A stretch of DNA of 64,000 nt, taken from positions 1,426,001-1,490,000 of the forward strand of contig NZ_CP014213.1 of assembly GCF_003268005.1 (NCBI RefSeq), read 5' to 3'. Under the pieces are notes generated by a model that was given only the letters and a program-made list of their open reading frames with translations, did no database searches and was not told the origin of the DNA. The translations under genes were made by a program, and so were the position numbers. Shown here one piece after another: positions 8,591 to 20,100 of this stretch (the stretch's first letter is position 1; each line of letters begins with the position of its first letter). The stretch comes from Methanosphaera sp. BMS (GTDB lineage Archaea > Methanobacteriota > Methanobacteria > Methanobacteriales > Methanobacteriaceae).

Positions 8591-8640
8591 AATACGTTTA
8601 TTATTTTTTCATAGCAATTATTTTTTAAAACAAAACAGAC

Positions 8641-9384
8641 TCATTTTCTTTTTATGTTCTCGAATTGCTTCATGTATTCATTGTACTGCTTCTGTAACTG
8701 TTGAGCTTTTATAGTATCTGTATCTATTGATTCGCCAGTATTTCTATGACTCCTTGACTTATTGCTAGTGTTGTTGGATTTTTTAGTGTACTTGAATCGT
8801 TTGATGAGTATTTTATTGTTTTTTGTCAATCTTTTTATTTGATTTTTATATTTGTAAATCTGATTAATATATTTTTCTTCATTTTTTATTGCCGTGATAT
8901 AGATTTCATTATTTTCTTCTGATTTAATGTTAAGACTTTCAATTAATCTTTGATTTTCTTCAGATAATTTTAGTACTTTATCCTCCAAGTCATTTAATAA
9001 TTCATCATATTTTTCATTATCTTTTAATGTTGTTTCATAGTCATCAGTTAATTTGATGATTTGATTATTTAATCCTTCAATCCCATCATCCAATTCTTGA
9101 ACTTTCTTTGAATACTGTGAATTTTCCTTCTCCAATTCTTCCTTTTGAATTAAAAGATTATCAATACGTTTATAATCATCAGACAAGTCTTTTTCCAATT
9201 TAGTTATCTTCTTATTATCCCCTGAATCATCCGACGGAGATAAATAATATTCCCTGATTAAATTTGTTAAAGTTGGACCTATCTTCCCATAGGTTTTTCC
9301 TTCAACGGATTCAATCTTATTAACGAAATCATCCCATACCTCTTTATCCACACTTATTGACACTTGTTTAGTCTTTTTAGTCAT
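8641..9384 (-). CDS. ribbon-helix-helix-like N-terminus fused to a long coiled coil
   Basis: A 247-residue protein. Residues about 6-48 (KQVSISVDKEVWDDFVNKIE... then LTNLIREYYL) look like a CopG/Arc-type ribbon-helix-helix DNA-binding unit. Residues about 55-205 are a nearly unbroken charged heptad-type coiled coil (EKDLSDDYKRIDNL, NQRLIESLNIKSEE). The tail is Ser/Lys/Gln-rich. RHH proteins are dimers, and a long coiled coil could extend the dimer or tether other proteins. No toxin or plasmid gene is adjacent. It starts after AAAGGGGATA and lies upstream on the same strand of no other gene, so it seems monocistronic. Function is unknown; a nucleoid or partition-like role is only a guess. Confidence 0.75.
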   Translation of the reverse strand: MTKKTKQVSISVDKEVWDDFVNKIESVEGKTYGKIGPTLTNLIREYYLSPSDDSGDNKKITKLEKDLSDDYKRIDNLLIQKEELEKENSQYSKKVQELDDGIEGLNNQIIKLTDDYETTLKDNEKYDELLNDLEDKVLKLSEENQRLIESLNIKSEENNEIYITAIKNEEKYINQIYKYKNQIKRLTKNNKILIKRFKYTKKSNNTSNKSRSHRNTGESIDTDTIKAQQLQKQYNEYMKQFENIKRK

Positions 9385-9426
9385 TGAAATATCCCCTTTT
9401 TAAAAAAAATAATGTATGGAGCTGTT

Positions 9427-11385
9427 CTAAACTCCCCTCTCTGATTCATGTCCATCCTTAAAAAATTCATCAATGTTATTCTCGCTACCTGTAAATAATA
9501 TCAAATCATCATGCTGCAATTCAAATTTAGGACTTAACCCAAGAATTGTCTTGTTGTTCCTTATTACAGCCGTTACCGTTAAGTCATGCTTTTTGAATCC
9601 ATATTCGTCCAACTTTCTTTTATCTTTCACATATATTGAATCCACCATCAAATCAGTTAAGTTTTCATTTAACTTGGTTGTTAACTCTTCAGGTGCAATG
9701 GATCTGAATTCATAATAATTATCCGATCTTAATGTATCGATAGTGTCGGTTATCTCATCTACATCCTTATCATAATAATCCATTAATTTAGTGAATATTA
9801 CTATACTTGTCTCAAATTCCTCAGGAATGACCACATCAGCTCCTGCCTCATAAACTTCATCCACATTTTTAAGATATCTTGTTCTGACGATTATGTGAAT
9901 ATCCGGATTTAATCTTCTAGCTGCATCAATTGTCTTCAATGTACTTTCATAGTTTGAGGTAGCTATAATTATACAATTTGCATCATTAATCTTAAGTTCT
10001 TTAAGTACAGACTCGTTTGATGCATTACCATATATTATCGGAAGACCCAATGCCTTTTCCTTTTCCACAATCAACGGATTTAAGTCAACTATAACATAAG
10101 GTATGTGATAATGGTAACATGCACGTGACAAGTTCTTTCCATTTACTCCGAAACCCACGATGATAACATGATCTTCCAATACTTGTGATTGTATCTCCTC
10201 TTGTTTAATCATAGTTAATTCTTCATCAACGTGGAAGTAAGGTATCCTTTTGAATAAATCCACGACATGTGGTGTAATCTTCTGCAAGAATGGCGTTGAC
10301 GACATCGTAATGATGCTGACAGCCAAGAACATTGTGAATACTTCCCTTGTTAATAAGCCATGTGTGATTCCTACCCCTGCAAGTACAAATGAAAACTCCC
10401 CAATCTGAGATAAGAGTATTGATATTGCTATCGTAGTACGTATCGGTATATTCAATATTTCACCGGTTATTAATGTGGCTATAAACTTTACCACCAATAC
10501 CACCAGGGATAATGCCATGATTAAAAGGATATTGGAAACAAAATAGTTAACGTCAATCATCAAACCTATGGATATCAGGAAGATGCTCATGAATACATCC
10601 TGAAACGGTTGGATGTAACCCAATGTCTGATGAGCATAATCCGTATGTGATATGATTAAACCAGCAATAAACGCTCCCAGCTCAGGTGATATGCCAATAG
10701 CGGTTGTTCCGAATGTAGTACCTATACAAATGAACAATACCAGCAGCATATACAAATCCCTATTTTTTGTCTTTGCCGCCTCCTTAAGTGCTCTTGGAAC
10801 AACAAACAAACCGACCACTACAATAATCAATGCCAATGCAATCAGTTTAGTTAACACTGACGGCAAGATGACCAAATCTATTGATTCACCACCCAATAGG
10901 GGTGTCAATAGCAATACAAGTATTACTGCAATATCCTGAAAAATTAAGATACCCAATGTCACTCTTCCCTGGAGCGTATGGGTTAACTGTTTTTTCTGGA
11001 TTAACTTCATTACTATGGCAGTACTGCTGAAACATACTAGAAATCCCATGAATATTGCCTTGTTAACTGGCATTACATATAAAGATAGTAACATCACAAT
11101 TAATGTGGTAAGCACTACCTGCAGCAATCCACCAACTATAGCATAATGTTTTATTGCGGAAAATTTCTCTATTGAAAACTCCAAACCGATGATAAAGAGT
11201 AAAAATATAACCCCCAACTCGGAGATACTCGTTATTATGGATGTGGATGTAATAAATTGTCCCAGTACAATACCCGTTAAAAATAGCCCAATCATTGATG
11301 GAAGTTTCAGTTTATTGAAAATTAATAAGATTACAACCGCCGTAATCAATATTATTGACATAGTCTCTAATAAGTACAAATCCAT
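9427..11385 (-). CDS. KefB/CPA2-type cation:proton antiporter with TrkA domains
   Basis: A 652-residue protein. Residues about 1-385 are 12-13 helices of the Na+/H+ exchanger (CPA2) fold, with FQDIAVILVLLL and LSQIGEFSFVLAG as typical segments. Residues about 404-520 form a TrkA-N (RCK) Rossmann domain beginning HVIIVGFGVNGKN, and the end (about 560-645) is a TrkA-C domain. Such proteins export K+ or Na+ against protons and are gated by nucleotides bound to the RCK domain. AGGTTATACT precedes the start. It is a single-gene unit next to the adhesin gene. Confidence 0.9.
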   Translation of the reverse strand: MDLYLLETMSIILITAVVILLIFNKLKLPSMIGLFLTGIVLGQFITSTSIITSISELGVIFLLFIIGLEFSIEKFSAIKHYAIVGGLLQVVLTTLIVMLLSLYVMPVNKAIFMGFLVCFSSTAIVMKLIQKKQLTHTLQGRVTLGILIFQDIAVILVLLLTPLLGGESIDLVILPSVLTKLIALALIIVVVGLFVVPRALKEAAKTKNRDLYMLLVLFICIGTTFGTTAIGISPELGAFIAGLIISHTDYAHQTLGYIQPFQDVFMSIFLISIGLMIDVNYFVSNILLIMALSLVVLVVKFIATLITGEILNIPIRTTIAISILLSQIGEFSFVLAGVGITHGLLTREVFTMFLAVSIITMSSTPFLQKITPHVVDLFKRIPYFHVDEELTMIKQEEIQSQVLEDHVIIVGFGVNGKNLSRACYHYHIPYVIVDLNPLIVEKEKALGLPIIYGNASNESVLKELKINDANCIIIATSNYESTLKTIDAARRLNPDIHIIVRTRYLKNVDEVYEAGADVVIPEEFETSIVIFTKLMDYYDKDVDEITDTIDTLRSDNYYEFRSIAPEELTTKLNENLTDLMVDSIYVKDKRKLDEYGFKKHDLTVTAVIRNNKTILGLSPKFELQHDDLILFTGSENNIDEFFKDGHESERGV

Positions 11386-11596
11386 AGTATAACCTGTTTA
11401 TAAAAATCCTTAAATTTAATCTTATTAATATATTTGTTTATTAAAAATTATTAACTTAATGGTAAGAGTTTTAATTATAATGAAATGTTATACTTTGATA
11501 GATGCTGGAGAATATCTTAAATGAATAATTTATTTAAAAAAATAGCTTGTAATGTTTAATATAACTGAAAAAAAATAAGAATATAAGTAATTATCT

Positions 11597-14500
11597 CTAA
11601 TTACTTAATGTAAGAGTTGAATTTGCTTCCAATCTTGGGTAATCAGTTGAAAGTAGTACAGCAGTAATTGTGTAATCTTTTAGTTTCCAACTTTCAGGGA
11701 ATGTGTATTCAAGAACTGCTTCATTGTTAACTATTTTAGCATAGACTACTTTACCGTTTTCATCTTTAAGTGATTTTCCGTTGACTTTAAATACCACTTT
11801 TCCTTCATTAACTACCTTATCATTGTCTGTTAGTGTTGCCTTGAGTGTGATTGGACTTCCCACCTTAGCTGTAACATCTTCAGTAGTTAATTGAGGTTCT
11901 TCAATTGAAGGACCTTCCTCTTCATGTACATTTAAAGTTTCAAGTTCACTTTTAAGCATATGTACCTGACTTGATGCCGTTGACTGTGCCTGTATTGTGA
12001 AATTCTTATCTGCCCATGATTCTGGGATTAGATAATTTTCAATTTTTGCAGTTCCATTTACTATTTTAGCATAGATTATTTTACCGTTTTCATCTTTAAG
12101 TGTTTTACCATTTACCTTGAAGGTTACTTTACCTTTGTTAATATCCTGTGATACTTCATTTTCAAAGTATATGCTTGCCTGTATTGTAGCAGTTTGACCT
12201 TTGATGAAATCGGTTGTATCTACCTTAAGCACATATCCTCTTATGTAATAGTTTATACTTGATTCTGCAGCTGCATGGGTGTTGTTTCCTGCATATTTGA
12301 ATGTTAATACATGATCTCCCGGTTTTTGTGGAGTGTATGTGTATGTGAATGTACCGTCATCACTTGGACCGGCAGTAGCTATTTCCACATCATCTTCATA
12401 TATTGTGATTAGGTCAACATATGTGCCTTCATTTTCATCTGCAAATTTGAATACCCCATTGATTACAGAAGATTCTGATTGATTGAATGCTGTTTCACCA
12501 TCTACTGTTAATTGTATTTCTGTTGCATCAGGTTCTTTGACAATAATGGTAATTATGCTTTCTGAGTGTGCGTGTGTATTGTTTCCAATAAACATGAATG
12601 ACAATTCATGAGAGCCAATTTCTGTTGCTACATATTCATAGCTTAATACACCATCCTGAGAAGGACCCAATAATGTGACAAATTCATCATTATCGCTTAC
12701 CATGATAGATCCAACATAAGTACCTTCATTTTCACCAGCATAAGCAAACAATACATCTACTTTAGCAGTCTCATCAACGTATAATGATTCAGCATCACTA
12801 GTTAACGTGATTTCAGTTGCATCAGGTTCTTTGACTACTATTGTAATAGTATATTCACTGGCTATGTGACTTACGTTACCTGCGAATTTAAATGTTATGT
12901 CATGGCTTCCCACTTCTTTTGCCTGGTAGGTGTATGTTAATTTTCCATCGTCAGCCGGACCTACTGTTGCTATTTGTTCATCGTTGTCTGTAATAGTTAA
13001 TTGTTCTACATAAGTACCTGTTGTTTGATCGACTAATGTGAATAATGCATCTATTTTCGCACTTTCATCTACGAATAATTCGGTAGCGTTGGTAGTTAAC
13101 TGTATTGCTGTAGCGTTAGGTGCATCCACTGTTATTATTATGCTTGATTGACTTTCCGTATGACTTACATTACCAGCAAACTTAAATGTTAGATTATGGT
13201 TTCCCGGTGTTGTTCCATCAAATATGTAGTTAAATACACCATCTGTTCCTGTTGGACCAACTGTTGCTACCTGTTTACCATTATCTGTTACGGTTATTGT
13301 GTTTGCTTTTATGGCTTTGTTAGCTTCTTTGAATGTTCCGGTTATGTTTGCTTTTTCTGTTAGGTATATTGATGTTGCGTTTGATGTTAATGTTATACTT
13401 GTGGTTGCAGGATTTTTTACTGTGATTGTTTGTGTTGCTTCACTTGCAAGATGACTTGCATTTCCTGCAAACTTGAACGTAATGTTATGACTACCAGCAG
13501 TACCGGCAGTATAGGTATAACTTACAACACCATTACTTCCACTAGGACCAACACTGGTTATTTTAGCGTTATTATCATAAACATCCACACTGTTAACCTT
13601 AGCGGCAGCATTTTTAGCCTTGAATGTAGCATTGAATGAAACTTTTTCAGTCACGTAAACACTTGAAGGACTTGCAACTACAACAATAGCAGTCGAAATC
13701 TTATTTACAGTAACGGTTTTATTTGCCTGACTTGCCTGATGACTTACATTACCGGCAAACCTAAAGCTAAGATTATGATTACCTACAACAGTAGACTTAA
13801 ATGTGTAAGTGAATTTTCCAGTATCATCACTACTTACGGTAGCTAACTTCTTAGTACCATTATAAACATCCACACTGTTAACCTTAGCGGCAGCATTATT
13901 AGCCTTAAACGTACCCGTAATAACCAGGCTTTCATTATAGTAAACTGAAGAGTTACCAGCCAATGTGATACTTGTTGCCACAGGATTGTTTACAGTAATT
14001 ACCTTACCGGATTCACTTGCAAGATGACTTGCATTTCCTGCAAACTTAAATGTAATGTTATGACTACCATTAGTACCGGCAGTATAGGTATAACTTACAA
14101 CACCATTACTTCCACTAGGACCAACACTGGTTATTTTAGCGTTATTATCATAAACATCCACACTGTTAACCTTAGCGGCAGCATTTTTAGCCTTGAATGT
14201 AGCATTGAATGAAACTTTTTGAGTCACGTAAACACTTGAAGGACTTGCAACTACAACAATAGCAGTTGGAATCTTATTTACTGTAACGGTTTTATTTGCC
14301 TGACTTGCCTGATGACTTACATTACCGGCAAACCTAAAGCTAAGATTATGATTACCTACAACAGTAGACTTAAATGTGTAAGTGAATTTTCCAGTATCAT
14401 CACTACTTACGGTAGCTAACTTCTTAGTACCATTATAAACATCCACACTGTTAACCTTAGCGGCAGCATTATTAGCCTTAAACGTACCCGTAATAACCAG

Positions 14501-16801
14501 GCTTTCATTATAGTAAACTGAAGAGTTACCAGCCAATGTGATACTTGTTGCCACAGGATTGTTTACAGTAATTACCTTACCAGATTCACTTGCAAGATAA
14601 CTTGCATTTCCTGCAAACTTGAATGTAATGTTATGACTACCTGCCGTAGCAGCAGTATAAGTATAACTTACAACACCATTATTTCCACTAGGACCAACAC
14701 TGGTTACTTTAACACCATTATCATAAACATCAAGACTAGTTACATTAGCGGCGGCATTATTAGCCTTAAATGTAGCATTGAATGCAACTTTTTGAGTCAC
14801 GTAAACACTTGAAGGACTTGCAACAACTGTAATTGTGGTTGGAGCCTTGTTTACGGTAATGGTTTTACTTGCATTTGATGCGAATAAAGTATCGTTTGCT
14901 GCAAATTTAAATGAAATGTTGTATTGACCTGTTTTGGTTGTATTGAATGTGTAGCTGAATACGCCGTTTTCGTTGGATGAAATTGTAGCTAATTTATTAT
15001 TGTTATCATACACAGTTATGTTGGTTGTTTTGGCACCTTTACCTTCAACTTTGAATGTTCCGGTAATATTTAATTTTTCATTCACAACAATTGTGCTTGC
15101 AACATTATTTAAGGTTATTTGTGTAGCTTTTTGTGGTTCTTTGTTGTCTTTGATGGTTACGTCATTATCTGCACTGTTTACATATACGGCAGCATCACCA
15201 ACCAGGGATGTTGAGTTGATACGATTGTTTTTGATTGTGACATTTGTCACTGTCTTATTTACATATACCGCATATTCATCATCAGAGTTAATGATGTTGT
15301 TTTCTATTAGCACGTTTTTTATTTGATTGCTTCTTTTACTGGATAAGTATATTCCATCGGTGATGTTATTGTTTTTAACTGTGAATGTATCTACTGCACC
15401 ATCTCTACTGGTTAGAGTGATTGCCCCATTGATTTGTAAGTTTTCCAGGGTAATGTTTGCAGGAATAGAACTTGAAGAATCACCCGTTTTTACGGATACA
15501 TTACCGTTTATTGTACAGTTTTCCAATGTAATGTTCTTTGTATTTGATGGTATTGTTACATTACCGTTAATTGTATTGTTTGCAAATATCATATTGGATG
15601 ATAAAGTAAGGGAATTTGCAGTATTGTTGTATATCTGAGCATTAGCTGCAGGTACTAACTCACCTTGAACTGTGTTGTTAACTACTATTCCGCCTTCAGG
15701 ACAATATAACTTACAACCATATAATTCATTGTTTATGATTGTTGTGTCAATACTTTGTGGTCTTCCATCTGCCATATACTGTTGTGTAATACCTGTACCG
15801 TTGTAGTAGATCTTATTGTTTGATACAATATTCTCCTTACCACAGATTACAATTCCCCAACGAATGGAAGATGGGTTTGCTGGTCCATATATTGTATTGT
15901 TGTCTATTAAATTGTGGGAATTTAATGTATTTGATGAGGTTATATTTTCATTTACACCCTCAACGTTATATGTTGTCAGATATATTAAATTACCCACCTC
16001 TCCAATACCTCTTACAATATTGTTTCGGATAGTACAGTGACTTGCCCATGCCAATACAAAGGTACTACTTCCACCATTGTTTTCGGTTGTGAACGTGGAG
16101 TTTTCAATGATGATATAGGATGAGTTGTCCCTGATTGAAGTTTGACCCACACCACTACCTACTCTCTGATTTTGTACTTGTGTAGAAATATTGTTTATTG
16201 TAACATGATTGGCATTTTTAACATAAAGCTGTGTATTATAAAGGAATATACCGCTGATATTTGAGTATGATCCCCCTTTAGTAACCATGAAACATGGAAT
16301 CTCATCATCACCAAACATGGATTGAGCGGTTGTATTTAAATAAATACGGCTGTTAGCTTTGGAAGCTGTTATATTTACCGGTTTATCAATTACAAGGGTT
16401 TTACCAGGCCTGTCAATATTGCCCTGGAAATCCAATGTATCACCGGCAGAAACACTGCTTTTTAAACCAAGACTGTCTTCACTGTAATCGAAATAGCTGT
16501 CAATTGTACTATTAGTAATTACTATTGTTTTCGGAGCAGTTTTAATGTTCTGCCCATCTTTTACTATTTTATCATTTGCATTGACATCATTTTCAAAATT
16601 ATCAGACACACTTGCTGTTTTCAAATTGGATTCTTCTTTAACAATCGTTTGAATGTTAACAGAATCTCCCCCAGCATTTTGTGAAATATCCGAAGATGAT
16701 GTTACATCATCAACGGATGCACCTGCAGCTGATACTGCAGATACGCCGATAATCAAGAAAATAATAGCCATTACAAATAAGAATGCTTTCTTATTTGACA
16801 T
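11597..16801 (-). CDS. giant adhesin-like surface protein 1 (beta-helix plus Ig-like repeats)
   Basis: A 1734-residue secreted protein. It starts with a signal peptide (about 1-26, ending SAVSAAG), then a low-complexity Asp/Ser/Asn stretch. Residues about 100-555 are a right-handed beta-helix (pectate-lyase-like repeats such as NNTINGNVTIPSNTKNITLENC). From about 560 to 1440 run about nine Ig-like repeats of roughly 95 residues, each with an ITVY/VDVYDN strand and a GSHNITFKFAGNASH strand. Two C-terminal modules with GKVxFKVNGKxLKDENGK follow. There is no membrane anchor or LPxTG motif; it ends LTLSN. Long adhesin-like proteins of this design are abundant in gut Methanobacteriales and are thought to mediate attachment. 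Near-identical DNA repeats lie inside the Ig region. Confidence 0.92.
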   Translation of the reverse strand: MSNKKAFLFVMAIIFLIIGVSAVSAAGASVDDVTSSSDISQNAGGDSVNIQTIVKEESNLKTASVSDNFENDVNANDKIVKDGQNIKTAPKTIVITNSTIDSYFDYSEDSLGLKSSVSAGDTLDFQGNIDRPGKTLVIDKPVNITASKANSRIYLNTTAQSMFGDDEIPCFMVTKGGSYSNISGIFLYNTQLYVKNANHVTINNISTQVQNQRVGSGVGQTSIRDNSSYIIIENSTFTTENNGGSSTFVLAWASHCTIRNNIVRGIGEVGNLIYLTTYNVEGVNENITSSNTLNSHNLIDNNTIYGPANPSSIRWGIVICGKENIVSNNKIYYNGTGITQQYMADGRPQSIDTTIINNELYGCKLYCPEGGIVVNNTVQGELVPAANAQIYNNTANSLTLSSNMIFANNTINGNVTIPSNTKNITLENCTINGNVSVKTGDSSSSIPANITLENLQINGAITLTSRDGAVDTFTVKNNNITDGIYLSSKRSNQIKNVLIENNIINSDDEYAVYVNKTVTNVTIKNNRINSTSLVGDAAVYVNSADNDVTIKDNKEPQKATQITLNNVASTIVVNEKLNITGTFKVEGKGAKTTNITVYDNNNKLATISSNENGVFSYTFNTTKTGQYNISFKFAANDTLFASNASKTITVNKAPTTITVVASPSSVYVTQKVAFNATFKANNAAANVTSLDVYDNGVKVTSVGPSGNNGVVSYTYTAATAGSHNITFKFAGNASYLASESGKVITVNNPVATSITLAGNSSVYYNESLVITGTFKANNAAAKVNSVDVYNGTKKLATVSSDDTGKFTYTFKSTVVGNHNLSFRFAGNVSHQASQANKTVTVNKIPTAIVVVASPSSVYVTQKVSFNATFKAKNAAAKVNSVDVYDNNAKITSVGPSGSNGVVSYTYTAGTNGSHNITFKFAGNASHLASESGKVITVNNPVATSITLAGNSSVYYNESLVITGTFKANNAAAKVNSVDVYNGTKKLATVSSDDTGKFTYTFKSTVVGNHNLSFRFAGNVSHQASQANKTVTVNKISTAIVVVASPSSVYVTEKVSFNATFKAKNAAAKVNSVDVYDNNAKITSVGPSGSNGVVSYTYTAGTAGSHNITFKFAGNASHLASEATQTITVKNPATTSITLTSNATSIYLTEKANITGTFKEANKAIKANTITVTDNGKQVATVGPTGTDGVFNYIFDGTTPGNHNLTFKFAGNVSHTESQSSIIITVDAPNATAIQLTTNATELFVDESAKIDALFTLVDQTTGTYVEQLTITDNDEQIATVGPADDGKLTYTYQAKEVGSHDITFKFAGNVSHIASEYTITIVVKEPDATEITLTSDAESLYVDETAKVDVLFAYAGENEGTYVGSIMVSDNDEFVTLLGPSQDGVLSYEYVATEIGSHELSFMFIGNNTHAHSESIITIIVKEPDATEIQLTVDGETAFNQSESSVINGVFKFADENEGTYVDLITIYEDDVEIATAGPSDDGTFTYTYTPQKPGDHVLTFKYAGNNTHAAAESSINYYIRGYVLKVDTTDFIKGQTATIQASIYFENEVSQDINKGKVTFKVNGKTLKDENGKIIYAKIVNGTAKIENYLIPESWADKNFTIQAQSTASSQVHMLKSELETLNVHEEEGPSIEEPQLTTEDVTAKVGSPITLKATLTDNDKVVNEGKVVFKVNGKSLKDENGKVVYAKIVNNEAVLEYTFPESWKLKDYTITAVLLSTDYPRLEANSTLTLSN
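13440..14585 (-). repeat. two near-identical 573-bp tandem repeats in adhesin 1
   Basis: Segments starting near 13440 and 14013 are almost identical over 573 bases (191 codons, two Ig-like repeats each). For example ATTTTAGCGTTATTATCATA occurs at about 13560 and again 573 bases later. A third, more diverged copy begins near 14586 with the same spacing. The high identity points to recent duplication or gene conversion, and the copy number may vary between strains. Confidence 0.85.
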
Positions 16802-17145
16802 TTTATTATTAACTCCATTTTGATTATATTATAATATATTCAATAAATAACGAATGAAATAATTATTTCTTGAATGATAATATTTATATCAAAAATAGAA
16901 TATATAATTTACACATTACAAATAATAATAATTAATATTAAAATCAGAAGTTAAAGTACAAATGATTAATCAAATAAAGGTTATTTTAAAAATAATAGCA
17001 TCAAACTTTATAAAAAATAACTATTTTTACAATATTTATCGATGATTTTAAAGAATTTATGTATTTGCTTGAAATAAATCATTTACCAGGAAATTATCCC
17101 CTAATCAGAAGAGAACCTGAAAAAAATAAGGACCAATTCCTTTTG
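16802..17145. other. intergenic region between two adhesin genes
   Basis: The right part is what follows the terminator of adhesin 2, and the left part is the leader of adhesin 1, where GATATAAATATT (read on the minus strand, near 16885) is a likely TATA box and GGAG precedes the ATG by about 11 bases. No additional gene or RNA is apparent. Confidence 0.55.
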
Positions 17146-17190
17146 AAAAAAAAGTAATTAAGGAGGTAATTAACCATTTTAGTTAATTAC
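17146..17190 (-). terminator. hairpin terminator overlapping the adhesin 2 stop
   Basis: On the minus strand GTAATTAAC pairs with GTTAATTAC (positions 17190-17182 and 17174-17166). The stem and loop contain the TAA stop of adhesin 2, and a run of eight T follows at 17153-17146. This is the second case in the window of a stop codon built into a terminator hairpin. Confidence 0.5.
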
Positions 17191-20100
17191 TGTTAATGTT
17201 GTATTTGTCTGAGCTTTATCAAAGGTTGGTGAAGTAAATACTGCCTGCAATTGATATGTATTAGCTTTTAATGAGCCTAAATCATAGTTTTCGATTGTAG
17301 CTATGCCATTAATTACTTTGGCATAAATCACTTTGCCGTTTTCATCTTTTAATGTTTTACCGTTGAGTTTAAATACAACTTTACCTCCATTTACTGGGTT
17401 GTTGTCGCTATCCACAATGTTTGCCTTGATTGTGACGGTTGATCCTACTGTTACTTCAGGTATGTCATCAATAGTCATTGTAACTTGTTTTTTACCCACG
17501 GATACTTCTTCGTCTACAGTAACCTTATCATAGTTAGAACTACCCATGTATTGAGCTGTTATAGTAACGTTCTTATCTGCCAGAGCATTATCAACCAAAT
17601 AATCTACACTAGCAACACCATCAACTACTTTAGCATATATTACTTTGCCGTTTTCATCTTTGACTGTTTTACCGTTTACTTTAAAGACAACTTTTCCGAC
17701 ATTCAGGTTGTTTCCTTCATTATCAACCAGTCTGGCTGTAAGTGTGGTTGTTTTTCCCGGTGTGAGTGTCACTTCATCCAAGGTAAGGGTTACTTCTTTT
17801 TTAGCAAAGGTTATGTTAAATAGACATTCACTATTAGTGAAGTATTTATTGTTTGTGAAGCTTGCCGTTACTTCCAGGTCCGTTGGCTTATTGTATTTTA
17901 CATCAAAGCTTGCCTGTCCATCGACAACATCCACCGTTGCCAATGTATTACCGGCACTATCTGTAAATGTTACTGTTCCACGAGGAATGCTGTTGTTTTT
18001 GGCATCCGTTACAAATGCAGTTACTGTAACTGTTTGACCAATTGTAGCTGTTACATCATCCACGATTATACTGGATTGTACTGGTGCGGTTGCATTTGGT
18101 GAGTTTTTAGTATTTGTACCTTTTGTACTTACAGCATCATTTCCTGCAACGTCATAGGCCAATATGTAGTTGTTTTGTACGGATGTTGTTGCATTTGAGT
18201 ATACTACAGGTACTTCCCCATTTTCTGCATTGACGATTATATTATTGTTTTGTACGTTTGCACCTTTAGAACCGATTATGCTTATGGCATTTATTGGGTT
18301 TGAACTTGTTAAAGTCATATTGTTGTCACTGATATAAGCTGATGTGGTATCGTTTTTGAAGTATTCTAATACACTAACTGTATCTCCTTCGGATATAATA
18401 TTGTTGTATCTGAAGTTATAGCTTGATATTGTACAATTGTCATATCTTGCCGTTATTGACTCAGCAGCCTTTTGAGTTATGCTATTATTATAAAGACGTG
18501 CACTTGCTTTGGATGCGTTTACTATTATTGCAGTGTCTAATGCTGAAACATCTATAGTATTTCCATTAATGTTTAAAGATTGAGTTCTGTTTAATCCATT
18601 GAAATTTACTACAATCACATTATTTCCAGTCATTGTAATATCGGAAGCAGCTATTTCAAGGGATATAGGTGTAGCGTTGCTTGAACTGAAAGCTACTATA
18701 TCACTGCCAGTTACATTGATTGTGGAATTTGCGAATTTGACTGTTCTTTTGGTTTTGTCAGCCAGTTTATCATCAAATACCATTTTATCAGTATTGTTGA
18801 AGTTTACTCCGATTACGTTTATAGTAGTCTGTATTGTGGAAGGAGTTTCCGGATTTAAATCAGATAATTTGATTGTACCCTCATATATCGTGTAATCACC
18901 AGTATTTGTAAGGTTTACTGATACGGTTTTATCAAATGTTAAGTCCTTGTTATGTAAATCTCCTGCCAAACCTAAAACTGTTGCATCAGAGATGTAGTTT
19001 CCATTTTCATCAAACAATGTGGAATATGTATCATCCGTAAGTAATGCTATAGTTGGCGTGTTGTTTTCAATTACTGCTTCAAGATTAGATGTTACTGCTG
19101 CATTTCCACCAACAACGTTGTTTGCATTTATGTAATTTCCAACTACTGTTGCATCCGTTACATCTGTTAGGCTTATTCCTTTACCTGCTTGTGATGTCAT
19201 GTTTGAGTTTGTTATTGTTACATTGCTTGAATTTGAAATGGTCATGAATTCTGATGCTTCATCTTCATTGATTACTGATATTTTTAATGCGTTGATAAAT
19301 ATATTTTCAGGAGTGTTTCCCAGATAATCGCTATGAATGTCAACTGCCTTTACAACTCCACCGGTAAGGGTGTATGTTGCATTTGCTAATTCCACGCCAC
19401 TTGCTCCATCAACATATATTCCGAATACTTCCGGTGCATTGGTATCCTGAATGTATAACTTGGAGAAGTTGGTATTGGTTGTTTTACCGGTTGCCATTGC
19501 TGTTATGTAAGCCCCATATGCTTGATTATCAGCGTATGAAGTGACATATCCTGCCATTTGATTGTCTTGACCGTCCCCTATTTGAAGTGCGTATGCACAG
19601 TTGGTTGAATTTACAATGTAATATGTCAGTGTACTATATGTATCTTTAGCACGTGCCATGTTTAATCCATAGACGTAACTTCCACCGGTTACATTGATTC
19701 TGGTATTTCTTAATTCATTACCGACAACATATTCACCTACTGCTTTAGACTGGATATCCACTCCATCAACGGTAGGACTAAATGCACCTTCTGCAACTTT
19801 TGATCCGTAAACGAATATTTTGGAGTTGTTTATGAAGTTATCTGATGATCTTATGAATACTGCTACTGTTGGAACATAACCCATGGCATAATTTTCATAC
19901 CATTCAACGTCACCTGCTGCTGCGGTCATGTTTATTGTACAGTTAGTTATCGTGTTTAAGTCTTTTTCGATTTTGATTGCCTGCAATTCCTTATCAGTAT
20001 CTACTGTTATTGAGGTATTTTTTAGTATGTTATCCTCACTATCCAATAATATTACGTATCCTTTGTCATTTTTGGTATTGTTGATTTTAATATTTTGCAG

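Noticed and set aside
13440-14810. Regular repeats considered as a CRISPR-like array
   Set aside because: The period of 573 bases lies inside a coding frame and there are no short repeats with unique spacers.
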